Below the pieces are notes generated by a model that ran no database searches, had not been told where the DNA came from, and worked only from the letters and a program-made list of their open reading frames with translations. A DNA stretch of 64,000 bases from Myxococcales bacterium (lineage in GTDB: Bacteria; Myxococcota_A; Polyangia; Haliangiales; Haliangiaceae), in contig JADJGV010000015.1 in NCBI GenBank assembly GCA_016707895.1, positions 186,001-250,000 on the forward strand. Direction: 5' to 3'. The position numbers and the translations under genes are program-made. Every line of letters starts with the position of its first letter. Within the stretch, counting starts at the first letter, position 1. Below, piece by piece: positions 33,900 through 41,417 of this stretch.

Positions 33900-34297
33900 C
33901 CGCTCGGGTCGAGCCGGTGCTGGTGCCGGGGTGGCCGGCGCCGCGGGGCTACGCCAACGGCATGATCGGCGCCGGCCGGACGCTGTGCGTCGCCGGCCAG
34001 ATCGGCTGGGACGCCCAGGGGGTGTTCCACACCGACGATCTGATCGGGCAGTTCGACCAGGCGCTGGCCAACGTGGTCGCGGTGGTGACCGCCGCCGGCG
34101 CCGCGATCACCGACCTCGCGTCGATGACCATCTACGTCACCGACATCGAGGGCTACCGCGCGCGGCTCAAGGAGCTGGGGCCGGTGTGGCGGGCCCGCCT
34201 GGGCAAGCACTTCCCGGCGATGGCGCTGGTGGCGGTGGCGGCGCTGGTCGAGCCCCGCGCCAAGGTCGAGATCCAGGCGACCGCGTTCGTGCCGTAG
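33896..34297 (+). CDS. RidA/YjgF-type protein
   Basis: A 133-aa member of the RidA superfamily, which hydrolyses reactive enamine/imine intermediates in many members. Visible features are LCVAGQIGWDAQG near the N-terminus, FDQALANVVAVVTAAGA, TIYVTDIEGY and the end VEIQATAFVP. The usual catalytic Arg occurs in a C-terminal R-x-x-VE context; here the corresponding segment is EPRAKVEIQA, so it may be retained. The GTG start overlaps the SDR stop. In a cluster with a CoA ligase, a RidA-type enzyme would fit removal of an imine from an amino-substituted ring product. Confidence 0.88.
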   Translation: MTARVEPVLVPGWPAPRGYANGMIGAGRTLCVAGQIGWDAQGVFHTDDLIGQFDQALANVVAVVTAAGAAITDLASMTIYVTDIEGYRARLKELGPVWRARLGKHFPAMALVAVAALVEPRAKVEIQATAFVP

Positions 34298-34333
34298 GCG
34301 CGGCGCCGGCCGCGATCCCCCGAGGCTGCGTGG

Positions 34334-34339
34334 TACACC
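34334..34339 (+). promoter_or_regulatory. Candidate -10 box before the enoyl-CoA hydratase gene
   Basis: TACACC ends eight bases before the ATG at 34348. The 50-base gap here is the only non-overlapping junction in the cluster, so an internal promoter is plausible. No -35 box is evident. Confidence 0.3.
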
Positions 34340-34347
34340 CGCGGCCC

Positions 34348-35187
34348 ATGGAGCTGCCCAGCGCGCTGCCCACCCCCCGCACTTTCGGCCTCGTCGTCGA
34401 CCGCGGCGTCGCCACCATCACCCTGGACCGCCCCGAGCGGCTCAACGCGCTCACCTTCGAGAGCTACCGCGAGCTGGCCGAGACCTTCGAGCAGCTCGAT
34501 CGCTTCGACGAGGTGCGCGCGGTGGTCATCCGCGGCAACGGCCGCGGCTTCTGCTCGGGCGGCGACCAGGACGACATCATCCACCACCTGCTCGGGCAGT
34601 CGACCGCGCAGCTGCTGGCGTTCACCCGCGCGACCGGCCGGCTGATCGCCGCGATCCGCCGCTGCAAGCGCCCGGTGATCGCCGCGGTCCACGGCGCGGT
34701 GGTCGGCGCCGGCGCGGTGATCGCGATCGCCGCCGACCTCCGGCTGGCCGCGGCCAGCGCCAAGTTCGGCTTCATCTTCCCCAAGGTCGGGCTGTGCGGC
34801 GCCGACATGGGCGCGACCTACCTGCTGCCGCGGATCGTCGGCGCGGGCCACGCCAGCGAGATCCTGTTCTTCGGCGACCTGGTGCTGGCCGCCGACGCGC
34901 TGCGCATCGGCCTGGTCAACCGGGTGGTCGACACCGTCGAGGACTGCCACAAGCTGGCGGCCGAGTGGGCGGCGCGGCTGGCGGCGGGGCCGGCGTTCGC
35001 CCACGCGATGACCAAGCAGATGATCGAGAGCGAGGTCACGATGGGGCTGGCCGAGGCGATCGAGGCCGAGGCCCAGGCCCAGGCGCTGTGCATGCAACAC
35101 GGCGACTTCGCCGAGGCCCACGCCGCGTTCAAGGCCAAGCGACCGCCGCGGTTCGCCGGCGCGCCGGCCTCCGAGGGCGACGCATGA
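34348..35187 (+). CDS. Enoyl-CoA hydratase/isomerase family protein
   Basis: A 279-aa crotonase-fold enzyme. Oxyanion-hole segments are GNGRGFCSGGDQDD and VHGAVVGAGAVIAIAADLRLA. The loop KFGFIFPKVGLCGADMGATYLLPR has Gly-Ala-Asp where hydratases usually place their second Glu, so the reaction could be hydration, ring hydrolysis or another crotonase chemistry. The stop overlaps the acyl-CoA dehydrogenase ATG (ATGA). Context indicates a role in processing an alicyclic or aromatic CoA thioester. Confidence 0.9.
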   Translation: MELPSALPTPRTFGLVVDRGVATITLDRPERLNALTFESYRELAETFEQLDRFDEVRAVVIRGNGRGFCSGGDQDDIIHHLLGQSTAQLLAFTRATGRLIAAIRRCKRPVIAAVHGAVVGAGAVIAIAADLRLAAASAKFGFIFPKVGLCGADMGATYLLPRIVGAGHASEILFFGDLVLAADALRIGLVNRVVDTVEDCHKLAAEWAARLAAGPAFAHAMTKQMIESEVTMGLAEAIEAEAQAQALCMQHGDFAEAHAAFKAKRPPRFAGAPASEGDA

Positions 35188-36320
35188 TCCCGCTGTCGAC
35201 CGACGACCTGCCGTGGTTCTGCGACGACGGCGACCGCGCGCTGGCCGCGCGGCTCCGCGCCGCCGCGCCGGCGCTGGCCGCCGCCGAGGACGCGGCCGAC
35301 GAGCCGGCCCGCGATCGCGCGGCGGTGGCGGCCCTGGCCGAGGCCGGGCTGTTCGCGCTGGTCGCGCCGGCCGACGGCCAGGTCCGCGCCCGCTCGCTGT
35401 GCCTGGCCCGCGAGCTGCTCGGGTGGGTCAACGCCCGCGCCGACTCGATCTTCGCGGTGCAGGGGCTGGGCAGCTACGCGGTGCTGGCCGCGGGCGACGC
35501 GGCCCAGCGCGCGCGGCTCCCCGACCTGGCCGCCGGACGCGCGGTGGCGGCGTTCGCGCTGACCGAGCCCGAGGCCGGCAGCGACGTCGCGGCGATCGGC
35601 ACCCGGGCGGTCGCCGACGGCGACGGCTACCGCCTGACCGGCGAGAAGATGTTCATCTCGAACCTCGGGCTGGCGTCGGTCGCGACCGTGGTGGCGACGG
35701 TCGACCCGGCGCTCGGCCGCAAGGGCCTGACCGCGTTCTGGCTGCCGCTCGACGCCCCCGGCGTGACGGTGGTGCCGCAGGCGCCGATCGCGCCGCACCC
35801 GCTGGGCCGGCTGATCCTCGACGGCGCCCGCGCGACGCGGATCGGCGAGGTCGGCGCCGGCTTCGGCCTGGCGATGCGCACGCTCGACACCTTCCGGGTG
35901 TCGGTCGCGGCGGCCGCGGTCGGCATGGCGCGGCGCGCGCTCGACGAGGCGGCCCGCCACGTCCGCGCCCGCGTGCAGTTCGGCAAGCCGCTGGCCGAGC
36001 AGCCGCTGGTGCAGGCGCACCTGGCCGACATGGCCACGCAGATCGACAGCGCGCGGCTGATGACCTGGCGCGCCGCCGCGGTCAAGGACGCCGGCGCCCG
36101 CGGCACCGTCGAGGTGTCGATGGCCAAGCTGCACGCCACCGAGGCCGCCCAGGACGTGATCGATCGCGCGGTGCAGCTGCTGGGCGGGCGCGGGGTGGTG
36201 GTCGGCGCGATGGTCGAGCACCTGTACCGGGCGATCCGCCCGCTGCGCATCTACGAAGGCACCAGCGAGATCCAGCGCGGCATCATCGGCCGCGCGATCG
36301 CCACCGGAGGCAGCCCATGA
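35184..36320 (+). CDS. Acyl-CoA dehydrogenase family flavoprotein
   Basis: A 378-aa acyl-CoA dehydrogenase. The FAD-contact motif FALTEPEAGSDVAAIGT, substrate segment GEKMFISNLGLA, RVQFGKPLAEQPLVQ and C-terminal catalytic-region motif LRIYEGTSEIQRGIIGR are all present and in order. It would oxidise an acyl-CoA to the 2,3-enoyl-CoA. Start and stop both overlap neighbours as ATGA, so it is tightly coupled to the hydratase and CoA ligase. Confidence 0.93.
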   Translation: MIPLSTDDLPWFCDDGDRALAARLRAAAPALAAAEDAADEPARDRAAVAALAEAGLFALVAPADGQVRARSLCLARELLGWVNARADSIFAVQGLGSYAVLAAGDAAQRARLPDLAAGRAVAAFALTEPEAGSDVAAIGTRAVADGDGYRLTGEKMFISNLGLASVATVVATVDPALGRKGLTAFWLPLDAPGVTVVPQAPIAPHPLGRLILDGARATRIGEVGAGFGLAMRTLDTFRVSVAAAAVGMARRALDEAARHVRARVQFGKPLAEQPLVQAHLADMATQIDSARLMTWRAAAVKDAGARGTVEVSMAKLHATEAAQDVIDRAVQLLGGRGVVVGAMVEHLYRAIRPLRIYEGTSEIQRGIIGRAIATGGSP

Positions 36321-37975
36321 CCGACGTCCGCTTTCCGGACGAGTTCAACCTGGCCGACTACTGGCTGTTCGCGCGGGTGCGCGCGGGCCGGGGCGACCAC
36401 CCGGCGATCCGCTTCGGCGAGCGCGCGTGGAGCTACGCCGAGGTCGCGGCCCGGGCCCGGGCGCTGGCCCAGGCCTTCGTCGCCGCCGGGCTGCGCCCCG
36501 AGGAGCGCGTCTACATCGTGCTGCCCGACGTGCCGCCGTTCGCCTGGGCGATCTTCGCGACGCTCGCGGCCGGCGGCGTGGTGACGATGGGCAACCCGGC
36601 GACCCCGGCCGCCGACCTGGCGACGGTGATCGACTACGTCAAGGCGTCGATCGTCGTGACCACGCCGGCGGTGGCCGACGCGCTGACCCCGCACCTGGCC
36701 GGCGCGCCGCGCGGCGGCTTCGTGCTGACCGCCGACGCCGCCACCGACGACGATCCCGAGGCCGCGGTGACCGCGGGGCCGGCGCTGCTCGCCAGCGGCC
36801 GGCCGTGGGTGGCGATGACCGCCGCGATCGCCGCCGGCGCCGCCGCCGACCGGCCGCTGCCGCGGACCTACCGCGACGACCCGGCGATCTGGCTGTTCAC
36901 CTCGGGCTCGACCGGCCGCCCCAAGGCGGCGATGCACTGCCACCGCGACTTCGCGTTCAACACCGAGGTCTACGCCAAGGCGACGATGGGCTACCGCGCC
37001 GACGACGTCACCGTCAGCGTGCCGCGGCTGTTCTTCGGCTACGCCACCGGCACCAACCTGTGGTTCCCGTTCGCGGTCGGCGCCACCACCTGCCTGTTCA
37101 GCGAGCGGCCCACCGCCGAGAGCCTGGCCGCCGCGATCGCCCGCTACCGGCCGACGATCGTCACCAACGTGCCGACGATGCTCGGCAAGCTGCTCGATCA
37201 CGACGACGAGCTGCGCGCCGCCGGCGGCCCCGGCCTCGATCTCGGCAGCGTGCGCTTCCACCTGTCGGCCGGCGAGGCGCTGCCGGCGGCGCTGTACCAG
37301 CGGTTCCTCGACCGCTTCGGCGGCGCGATCTACGACGGCATCGGCTCGGCCGAGATGTTCCACATCTACTGCACCAACCGCCCGGGCGACGTGCGGCTGG
37401 GCTCGCTGGGCCGGGTGGTCGACGGCTACCAGCTGCGGGTGCTGCCCGAGGAGGCCCGCGGCGCCGACGCGCCGCCGGTGCCGGTCGGCGAGATCGGCGT
37501 CCTGTGGGTGCGCGGCGACAGCGTGGCCCAGGGCTACTTCCAGGATCGCGACAAGAGCTGGCTGACCTTCCACGGCCACTGGTGCCGCACCGGCGATCTG
37601 TTCCGGGTCGACGCCGACGGCTACCTGTACTTCTCGGGGCGGGCCGACGATCTGCTCAAGGTCGGCGGCGTGTTCGTCGCGCCGGCCGAGGTCGAGGACT
37701 GCCTGCTGGCGCACCCGGCGGTCAGCGCGGTCGCGGTGATCGGCGCCGACGACGCCGGCCTGATCAAGCCCAAGGCGGTGGTGGTCGTGCGGCCCGAGGC
37801 CCGGGCCCGGCTCCGCGCCGACGCCGACGCGCTGGCCGCCGAGCTGCAGGATCACGTCAAGGCGCGCCTGTCGAAGTACAAGTACCCGCGCTGGGTGGTG
37901 TTCGTCGACGAGCTGCCCAAGAACGATCGCGGCAAGGTCGACAAGCGGCGGCTGGCCGCCGAGGTCAACCGATGA
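36317..37975 (+). CDS. Benzoate-CoA ligase family protein (2-aminobenzoate-type)
   Basis: A 552-aa AMP-forming ligase: TSGSTGRPKAAMH (P-loop), PRLFFGYATGTNLWFPF, YDGIGSAEMFHIY (acyl-AMP motif region), GHWCRTGDLF and the final catalytic Lys in KNDRGKVDK. The HCH in the motif AAMHCHRDFA and the RLFFGYATG segment are typical of benzoate and 2-aminobenzoate CoA ligases rather than fatty acyl ligases. It would activate an aromatic acid with ATP and CoA. Overlaps on both sides (ATGA) place it in the same operon as the dehydrogenase and creatininase-type gene. Confidence 0.9.
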   Translation: MTDVRFPDEFNLADYWLFARVRAGRGDHPAIRFGERAWSYAEVAARARALAQAFVAAGLRPEERVYIVLPDVPPFAWAIFATLAAGGVVTMGNPATPAADLATVIDYVKASIVVTTPAVADALTPHLAGAPRGGFVLTADAATDDDPEAAVTAGPALLASGRPWVAMTAAIAAGAAADRPLPRTYRDDPAIWLFTSGSTGRPKAAMHCHRDFAFNTEVYAKATMGYRADDVTVSVPRLFFGYATGTNLWFPFAVGATTCLFSERPTAESLAAAIARYRPTIVTNVPTMLGKLLDHDDELRAAGGPGLDLGSVRFHLSAGEALPAALYQRFLDRFGGAIYDGIGSAEMFHIYCTNRPGDVRLGSLGRVVDGYQLRVLPEEARGADAPPVPVGEIGVLWVRGDSVAQGYFQDRDKSWLTFHGHWCRTGDLFRVDADGYLYFSGRADDLLKVGGVFVAPAEVEDCLLAHPAVSAVAVIGADDAGLIKPKAVVVVRPEARARLRADADALAAELQDHVKARLSKYKYPRWVVFVDELPKNDRGKVDKRRLAAEVNR

Positions 37976-38718
37976 GCGGCGCGCCGTCCACCCACGAGCT
38001 GCACGCGATGACGAGCGCGCAGCTGGCGGCGCGGCTGGCCGCGGGCCCGGTGATCGCGCTGGTGCCGGTGGGCTCGACCGAGCCCCACGGCCCGCACCTC
38101 GGGCTGGGCACCGACGTCGCGATCTCGCGCGCCGCCTGCGTGCGCGCGATCGCGCTGCTGGCCGCGGCGGGGCGCGACGCGGTGATCGCGCCCGCGGTGC
38201 CGTACGGCGTCACCGAGTGCGCGGCGGGGTTCGCCGGCGCGGTGAGCGTGCCGCCCGCGGCGCTGACCGCGTTCGTCGGCGCGGTGTGCGACGGGCTGCG
38301 CGCCCAGGGCTTCGCCCAGGTGGCGCTGGTCAACAACCACCTCGAGCCGGCCCACGACGCGGCGATCCGCGCGGCGGCGGTCGGCCGCGACGGCGTCGTC
38401 GTCGCGTGCCCGCTGACCCGCCGCTGGGCGCGGACGCTGTCGGCCGAGTTCAAGAGCGGCGCCTGCCACGCCGGGCGCTACGAGACGTCGATCGTGCTGG
38501 CCGCCGAGCCGGCGCTGGTCGACGAGGCGGCGCGCGCGCCGCTGCCGCCGGTGCCGATCAGCCTGTCCGAGCAGCTCGGCAAGGGCGTCACCACCTTCGC
38601 CGCGATGGGCATGCACGACGCCTACGCCGGCGACCCCGCCGCCGCCACCGCCGCCGAGGGCCGGGAGCAGATCGAGCGGCTGGCCGAGATGGTCGTCGGC
38701 GAGCTGACGCCGCGGTAG
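37972..38718 (+). CDS. Creatininase-family amidohydrolase
   Basis: A 248-aa member of the creatininase family of metal-dependent amidases. Metal-ligand motifs are visible: GSTEPHGPHLGLGTDV (Glu, His, Asp), NNHLEP and HAGRYETS. The family includes creatininase, F420 and mycofactocin maturation proteins and ring-opening amidases, so the substrate is open. Its position as the coupled last gene of the aromatic-CoA cluster suggests cleavage of a cyclic or linear amide formed from an amino-aromatic intermediate (inference). Confidence 0.88.
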   Translation: MSGAPSTHELHAMTSAQLAARLAAGPVIALVPVGSTEPHGPHLGLGTDVAISRAACVRAIALLAAAGRDAVIAPAVPYGVTECAAGFAGAVSVPPAALTAFVGAVCDGLRAQGFAQVALVNNHLEPAHDAAIRAAAVGRDGVVVACPLTRRWARTLSAEFKSGACHAGRYETSIVLAAEPALVDEAARAPLPPVPISLSEQLGKGVTTFAAMGMHDAYAGDPAAATAAEGREQIERLAEMVVGELTPR

Positions 38719-38757
38719 CGCGCGTCGCGATCGAGCGCGGCGCGCGCGCAGCCCGGT

Positions 38758-38763
38758 TACAGT
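38758..38763 (+). promoter_or_regulatory. Candidate -10 box, leaderless start
   Basis: TACAGT ends six bases before the ATG at 38770. No clear -35 box and no Shine-Dalgarno sequence are visible. Confidence 0.4.
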
Positions 38764-38769
38764 GGGCGC

Positions 38770-39691
38770 ATGGTCCTCGGCCTCGTTGCCCTCGATCCCG
38801 CCGCGGAGCTCGATCTGGCCGCGCTGGTCGCGCGGGTGCCGGGCAGCGCGATCGAGACCGCCGCCGACGCGACGGTCGGGCTGCGTGTCGAGGCCGACGG
38901 CGGCGCCGTGCGCGTCGCGGTCCGACGCGATCGCGACGGCGTCCGCCTGGTCGCACCGACGATCGACCTCCACGGCGTCGCGCTGCGCGTGCTGCCGCGC
39001 GCGCGCCAGGCGACCGGCGAGCCCGCGGACATCGCCGCCGCGCTCGACATCCAGGACCTCCGCGTCGAGACCGACGATCCGGCGCTGGCCGCGGCTTGGC
39101 TCGACGCGCCGATCCAGGACGCGCTGGCCGCGGCTTGTGCGGGAATTTCGGGGCCGCACCCTGATCGACGGCGCGCGCATCGGGGTCGGCAACGGCGAGG
39201 TGCTGATGGCCCCGGTCGCCAGCCACCCCGCGCACCTGGCCGCGGTGATCGAGATCGGCGTGCTGCTCGCCAGCCGACCGGCGCGGCTCGGGGCCGAGCT
39301 GGCGGCGGTCGCGGCGGCGCTCGGCGGCACGGTCACGGCCGCCGCCTTCGATCTGGGTGAGCGCTTCGCGATGCGCTTCGAGCGCGACGCCGCGACCGTG
39401 ATCGCCGACTTCGTCCGCCGCGTGCCGGACGAGCCCGCGAAGCAGGCGCGCCTGCGCACCCGGATCCGCGCCGCGACGTCGATCGACGCGGCGACGTTCG
39501 CGCGGCGGCTCGCTGCGGCGGCCGCGGCGGTCCGTGACCTGGGGGCGCCGCCGATCGTGCTCGCCGGTGGCGACGTCGTGCTGGTGCTCGACGGCCTGGT
39601 CGGCAGCCGCGCGCGGCTCGCGCCGGCGATCGGGCTGGTCGCGCGCCTGGCCGAGCCCGCCGCCGTGCGCGCCGACGGCCCGTATCGCTGA
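38770..39691 (+). pseudogene. Frameshifted gene for a ~306-aa protein of unknown function
   Basis: The first part is read from the ATG at 38770 in one frame up to about 39130 (ending DAPIQDALAA). The protein-like sequence then continues in the next frame as LVREFRGRTLIDGARIGVG and runs to the stop at 39691. One extra base near 39130-39137 explains the change. The spot lies in the second copy of an exact 17-base direct repeat (39082-39098 and 39121-39137). Both halves have matching codon bias and the same Ala/Arg/Asp-rich style. No family recognised. It may be a true inactivating indel or an assembly error. Confidence 0.6.
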
Positions 39692-39756
39692 CCGCTCAGA
39701 GCTTGTCAGTTGTTCGGACGAGCAACGGTCCGCGCGCCGGGCGTCTCGCGTGGAGT

Positions 39757-40224
39757 TCAGCGCAGCAGGCGCGGGCCGTCGCCGGTGGCGGGCGCCGGGG
39801 CGCTGTCGACCGGGCGCTCGGGCGCCTTGGCGGCCAGCGGGTCGAGGCGCGGGGCCGAGGGCAGGGCGCCGGTGGCGATGGCGCGCGGCAGATCGGGCGG
39901 CGGCGGCGCGGGCGGCGGCGCGGGCTCGCGCAGGCCGGCCAGCTCGTCGGCGCGGCGGTGCAGGCGCAGGGTCACGACCACGCCGTACAGCCACACCGCG
40001 GCGACCGCGATCGGCGCGAGCACGACGGCCCACTTGCCGCCCAGCTCGTAGAGCGCCTTCGTCGTGCGGCCCACGTACAGCACGCCGCCCTCGTCCTCGA
40101 GCTTGGAGAAGTCGCGGAACGAGCTCCACGCCAGCCACAGCATCAGCGGCGTGACGACGAACAGCACGTTCCACACCTTGAGCTTGGGGCCCTCGTCGGG
40201 ATCGTCCAGGCGGTGCCACCACAT
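39757..40224 (-). CDS. Two-span membrane protein, unknown function
   Basis: A 155-aa protein starting MWWHRLDDPDEGPKLKVW, with hydrophobic segments at about 19-36 and 66-90 separated by an acidic loop, and a long Pro/Ala-rich C-terminal tail. The ATG at 40224 is chosen over an upstream TTG in the same frame. It lies alone between a frameshifted gene and a repeat region. No recognisable domain. Confidence 0.6.
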   Translation of the reverse strand: MWWHRLDDPDEGPKLKVWNVLFVVTPLMLWLAWSSFRDFSKLEDEGGVLYVGRTTKALYELGGKWAVVLAPIAVAAVWLYGVVVTLRLHRRADELAGLREPAPPPAPPPPDLPRAIATGALPSAPRLDPLAAKAPERPVDSAPAPATGDGPRLLR

Positions 40225-40284
40225 GGGGCCATCCAACCGCAGGCGCCGCGCCGGCGCAACCGCGATCGTCCTCGCCCGCTGTCC

Positions 40285-40380
40285 CCTCGTGCCCGCCTCG
40301 TGCCCGCCTCGTGCCCGCCGCCTCGTGCCCGCCTCGTGCCCGCCGCCTCGTGCCCGCCGCCCGGTGCCCGGTGCCCGCCC
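40285..40380 (+). repeat. CTCGTGCCCGC tandem repeat
   Basis: About six imperfect copies of an 11-14-base unit (CCTCGTGCCCGC with optional CGC), ending in two CGGTGCC copies. It fills most of the 158-base gap between two minus-strand genes and touches the stop of the DUF507 gene. No other feature is seen in this gap. Confidence 0.8.
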
Positions 40381-40382
40381 GC

Positions 40383-40898
40383 CTACTCCTTGATGCCGTG
40401 CTTCTGCTTCACCTGGTCGAGCACGCGCGCGTACTCGACCTCCCAGGCGGAGGTGCCCTCCTGGATGTTCTTGAGCCGCTGCCGCACTTCCTGATCGAGC
40501 TCTTCCTCGACCGCCATGTGCTTGCGGACGATCTCCTTGATCTTCTTCCGCAGCGTGACGTCCTCGGCGTAGACCTCGTCGATGTTCTTCGACTGCATGA
40601 AGGTCTCGACCAGCTGGTTGGTGATCCAGGTCAGGGCCTCCTCGCCGAGGCCGAAGTCCTTCTGATCGGCGAGCTGCTTCTTGGTGCGGAACAGGTGGCC
40701 GTGGGGCAGGCCGCGGATCTCGAGGATGTCCTTGGCGCGCTCGGTCAGCTCGCGGTCGACCCGCAGGTACTCCTTGAGCACCGACGCCACGTCGAGCTGG
40801 GCCTCGTGCGGGTCCGCGACCTCGAGGTCGCCGTCGCTGGTGAGCTTGTTGATCACCTCAGCGGCGATCGTGTCGACTTTGCCCGCGTACAGTTTCAT
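40383..40898 (-). CDS. DUF507 family protein
   Basis: A 171-aa soluble, highly charged helical protein. The N-terminus MKLYAGKVDTIAAEVINKL and motifs SVLKEYLRVDRELTERAKDILE and IDEVYAEDVTLRKKIKEIV match the DUF507 family, found in Deltaproteobacteria and relatives, whose function is not established. This copy is longer than the ~90-residue single unit because it carries two related halves. It has its own promoter (TTGCGA, 17 bases, TACAGT), which overlaps the divergent NUDIX promoter. Confidence 0.88.
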   Translation of the reverse strand: MKLYAGKVDTIAAEVINKLTSDGDLEVADPHEAQLDVASVLKEYLRVDRELTERAKDILEIRGLPHGHLFRTKKQLADQKDFGLGEEALTWITNQLVETFMQSKNIDEVYAEDVTLRKKIKEIVRKHMAVEEELDQEVRQRLKNIQEGTSAWEVEYARVLDQVKQKHGIKE

Positions 40899-40908
40899 GG
40901 GAGGCCGC

Positions 40909-40937
40909 ACTGTACGGGCCGATACCCGCTTTCGCAA
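40909..40937 (-). promoter_or_regulatory. Promoter of the DUF507 gene
   Basis: Minus strand TTGCGA (plus 40932-40937), a 17-base spacer and TACAGT (plus 40909-40914). The -10 box ends ten bases before the ATG at 40898, so any leader is only a few bases. Confidence 0.6.
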
Positions 40938-40958
40938 GGACGACCGCGGCCGTATTGT
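40931..40958 (+). promoter_or_regulatory. Promoter of the NUDIX gene, overlapping the divergent one
   Basis: TTCGCA (40931-40936), a 16-base spacer and TATTGT (40953-40958), nine bases before the ATG at 40968. Its -35 box shares five bases with the -35 box of the divergent promoter, so RNA polymerase could probably not bind both at once. Confidence 0.5.
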
Positions 40959-40967
40959 CGTCGAAGA

Positions 40968-41384
40968 ATGACCACGCGCGCGCGCAAGCTGGTGGTGGCC
41001 GGGCTCATCGTCGCCGACGACGGCCGCGTGTTGATCACGCGCCGCAAGGACGACCAGCCGATGGGCGGGCAGTGGGAGTTCCCCGGCGGCAAGCTCGAGC
41101 CCGGCGAGGCGCCGACCGCCGGCCTGGCCCGGGAGCTGCGCGAGGAGCTGGGCGTCGAGGTCGCGGTCGGGCGCGCGTGGGACGTGCTGCACCACGCGTA
41201 CCCCGAGTTCGACCTGCTGATGATCGTCTACGCCTGCCGGCTGGCGCCCGCCGCCACGCCACGGGCCGTCGAGGTCGCCGACCTGGCGTGGTGCCGCCCG
41301 GCCGAGCTGGCCGGCTACGCGATCCTGCCGGCCGACGCGCCGCTCGTGCAGCGCTTGATCCACGAGGGCCCCCCCGGAGTTTGA
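40968..41384 (+). CDS. NUDIX hydrolase (MutT-like)
   Basis: A 138-aa NUDIX enzyme. The Nudix box is GGKLEPGEAPTAGLARELREELGVEV with the full GX5EX7REUXEEXGU pattern. The preceding QWEFPGGK and following DLLMIVYACRL are like MutT-type 8-oxo-dGTP/CTP pyrophosphohydrolases that sanitise nucleotide pools. The start at the ATG gives the standard beta-strand beginning KLVVAGLIV. Its last codon and stop overlap the -35 box of the kinase-like gene downstream. Confidence 0.9.
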   Translation: MTTRARKLVVAGLIVADDGRVLITRRKDDQPMGGQWEFPGGKLEPGEAPTAGLARELREELGVEVAVGRAWDVLHHAYPEFDLLMIVYACRLAPAATPRAVEVADLAWCRPAELAGYAILPADAPLVQRLIHEGPPGV

Positions 41385-41410
41385 CCCGGTCGCCCGCGGC
41401 TGCCTACAAT
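41381..41410 (+). promoter_or_regulatory. Strong promoter of the pseudokinase gene
   Basis: TTGACC (41381-41386), an 18-base spacer and TACAAT (41405-41410) form the best sigma-70-like site in the window. The -10 box ends seven bases before the ATG at 41418, so the transcript should start at or next to the start codon. Confidence 0.7.
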
Positions 41411-41417
41411 CACGCCG

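Noticed and set aside
40285..40380. CTCGTGCCCGC repeats considered as CRISPR or an origin iteron cluster
   Set aside because: No spacers, and no replication gene (dnaA, rep or par) nearby. It is more likely a simple repeat.
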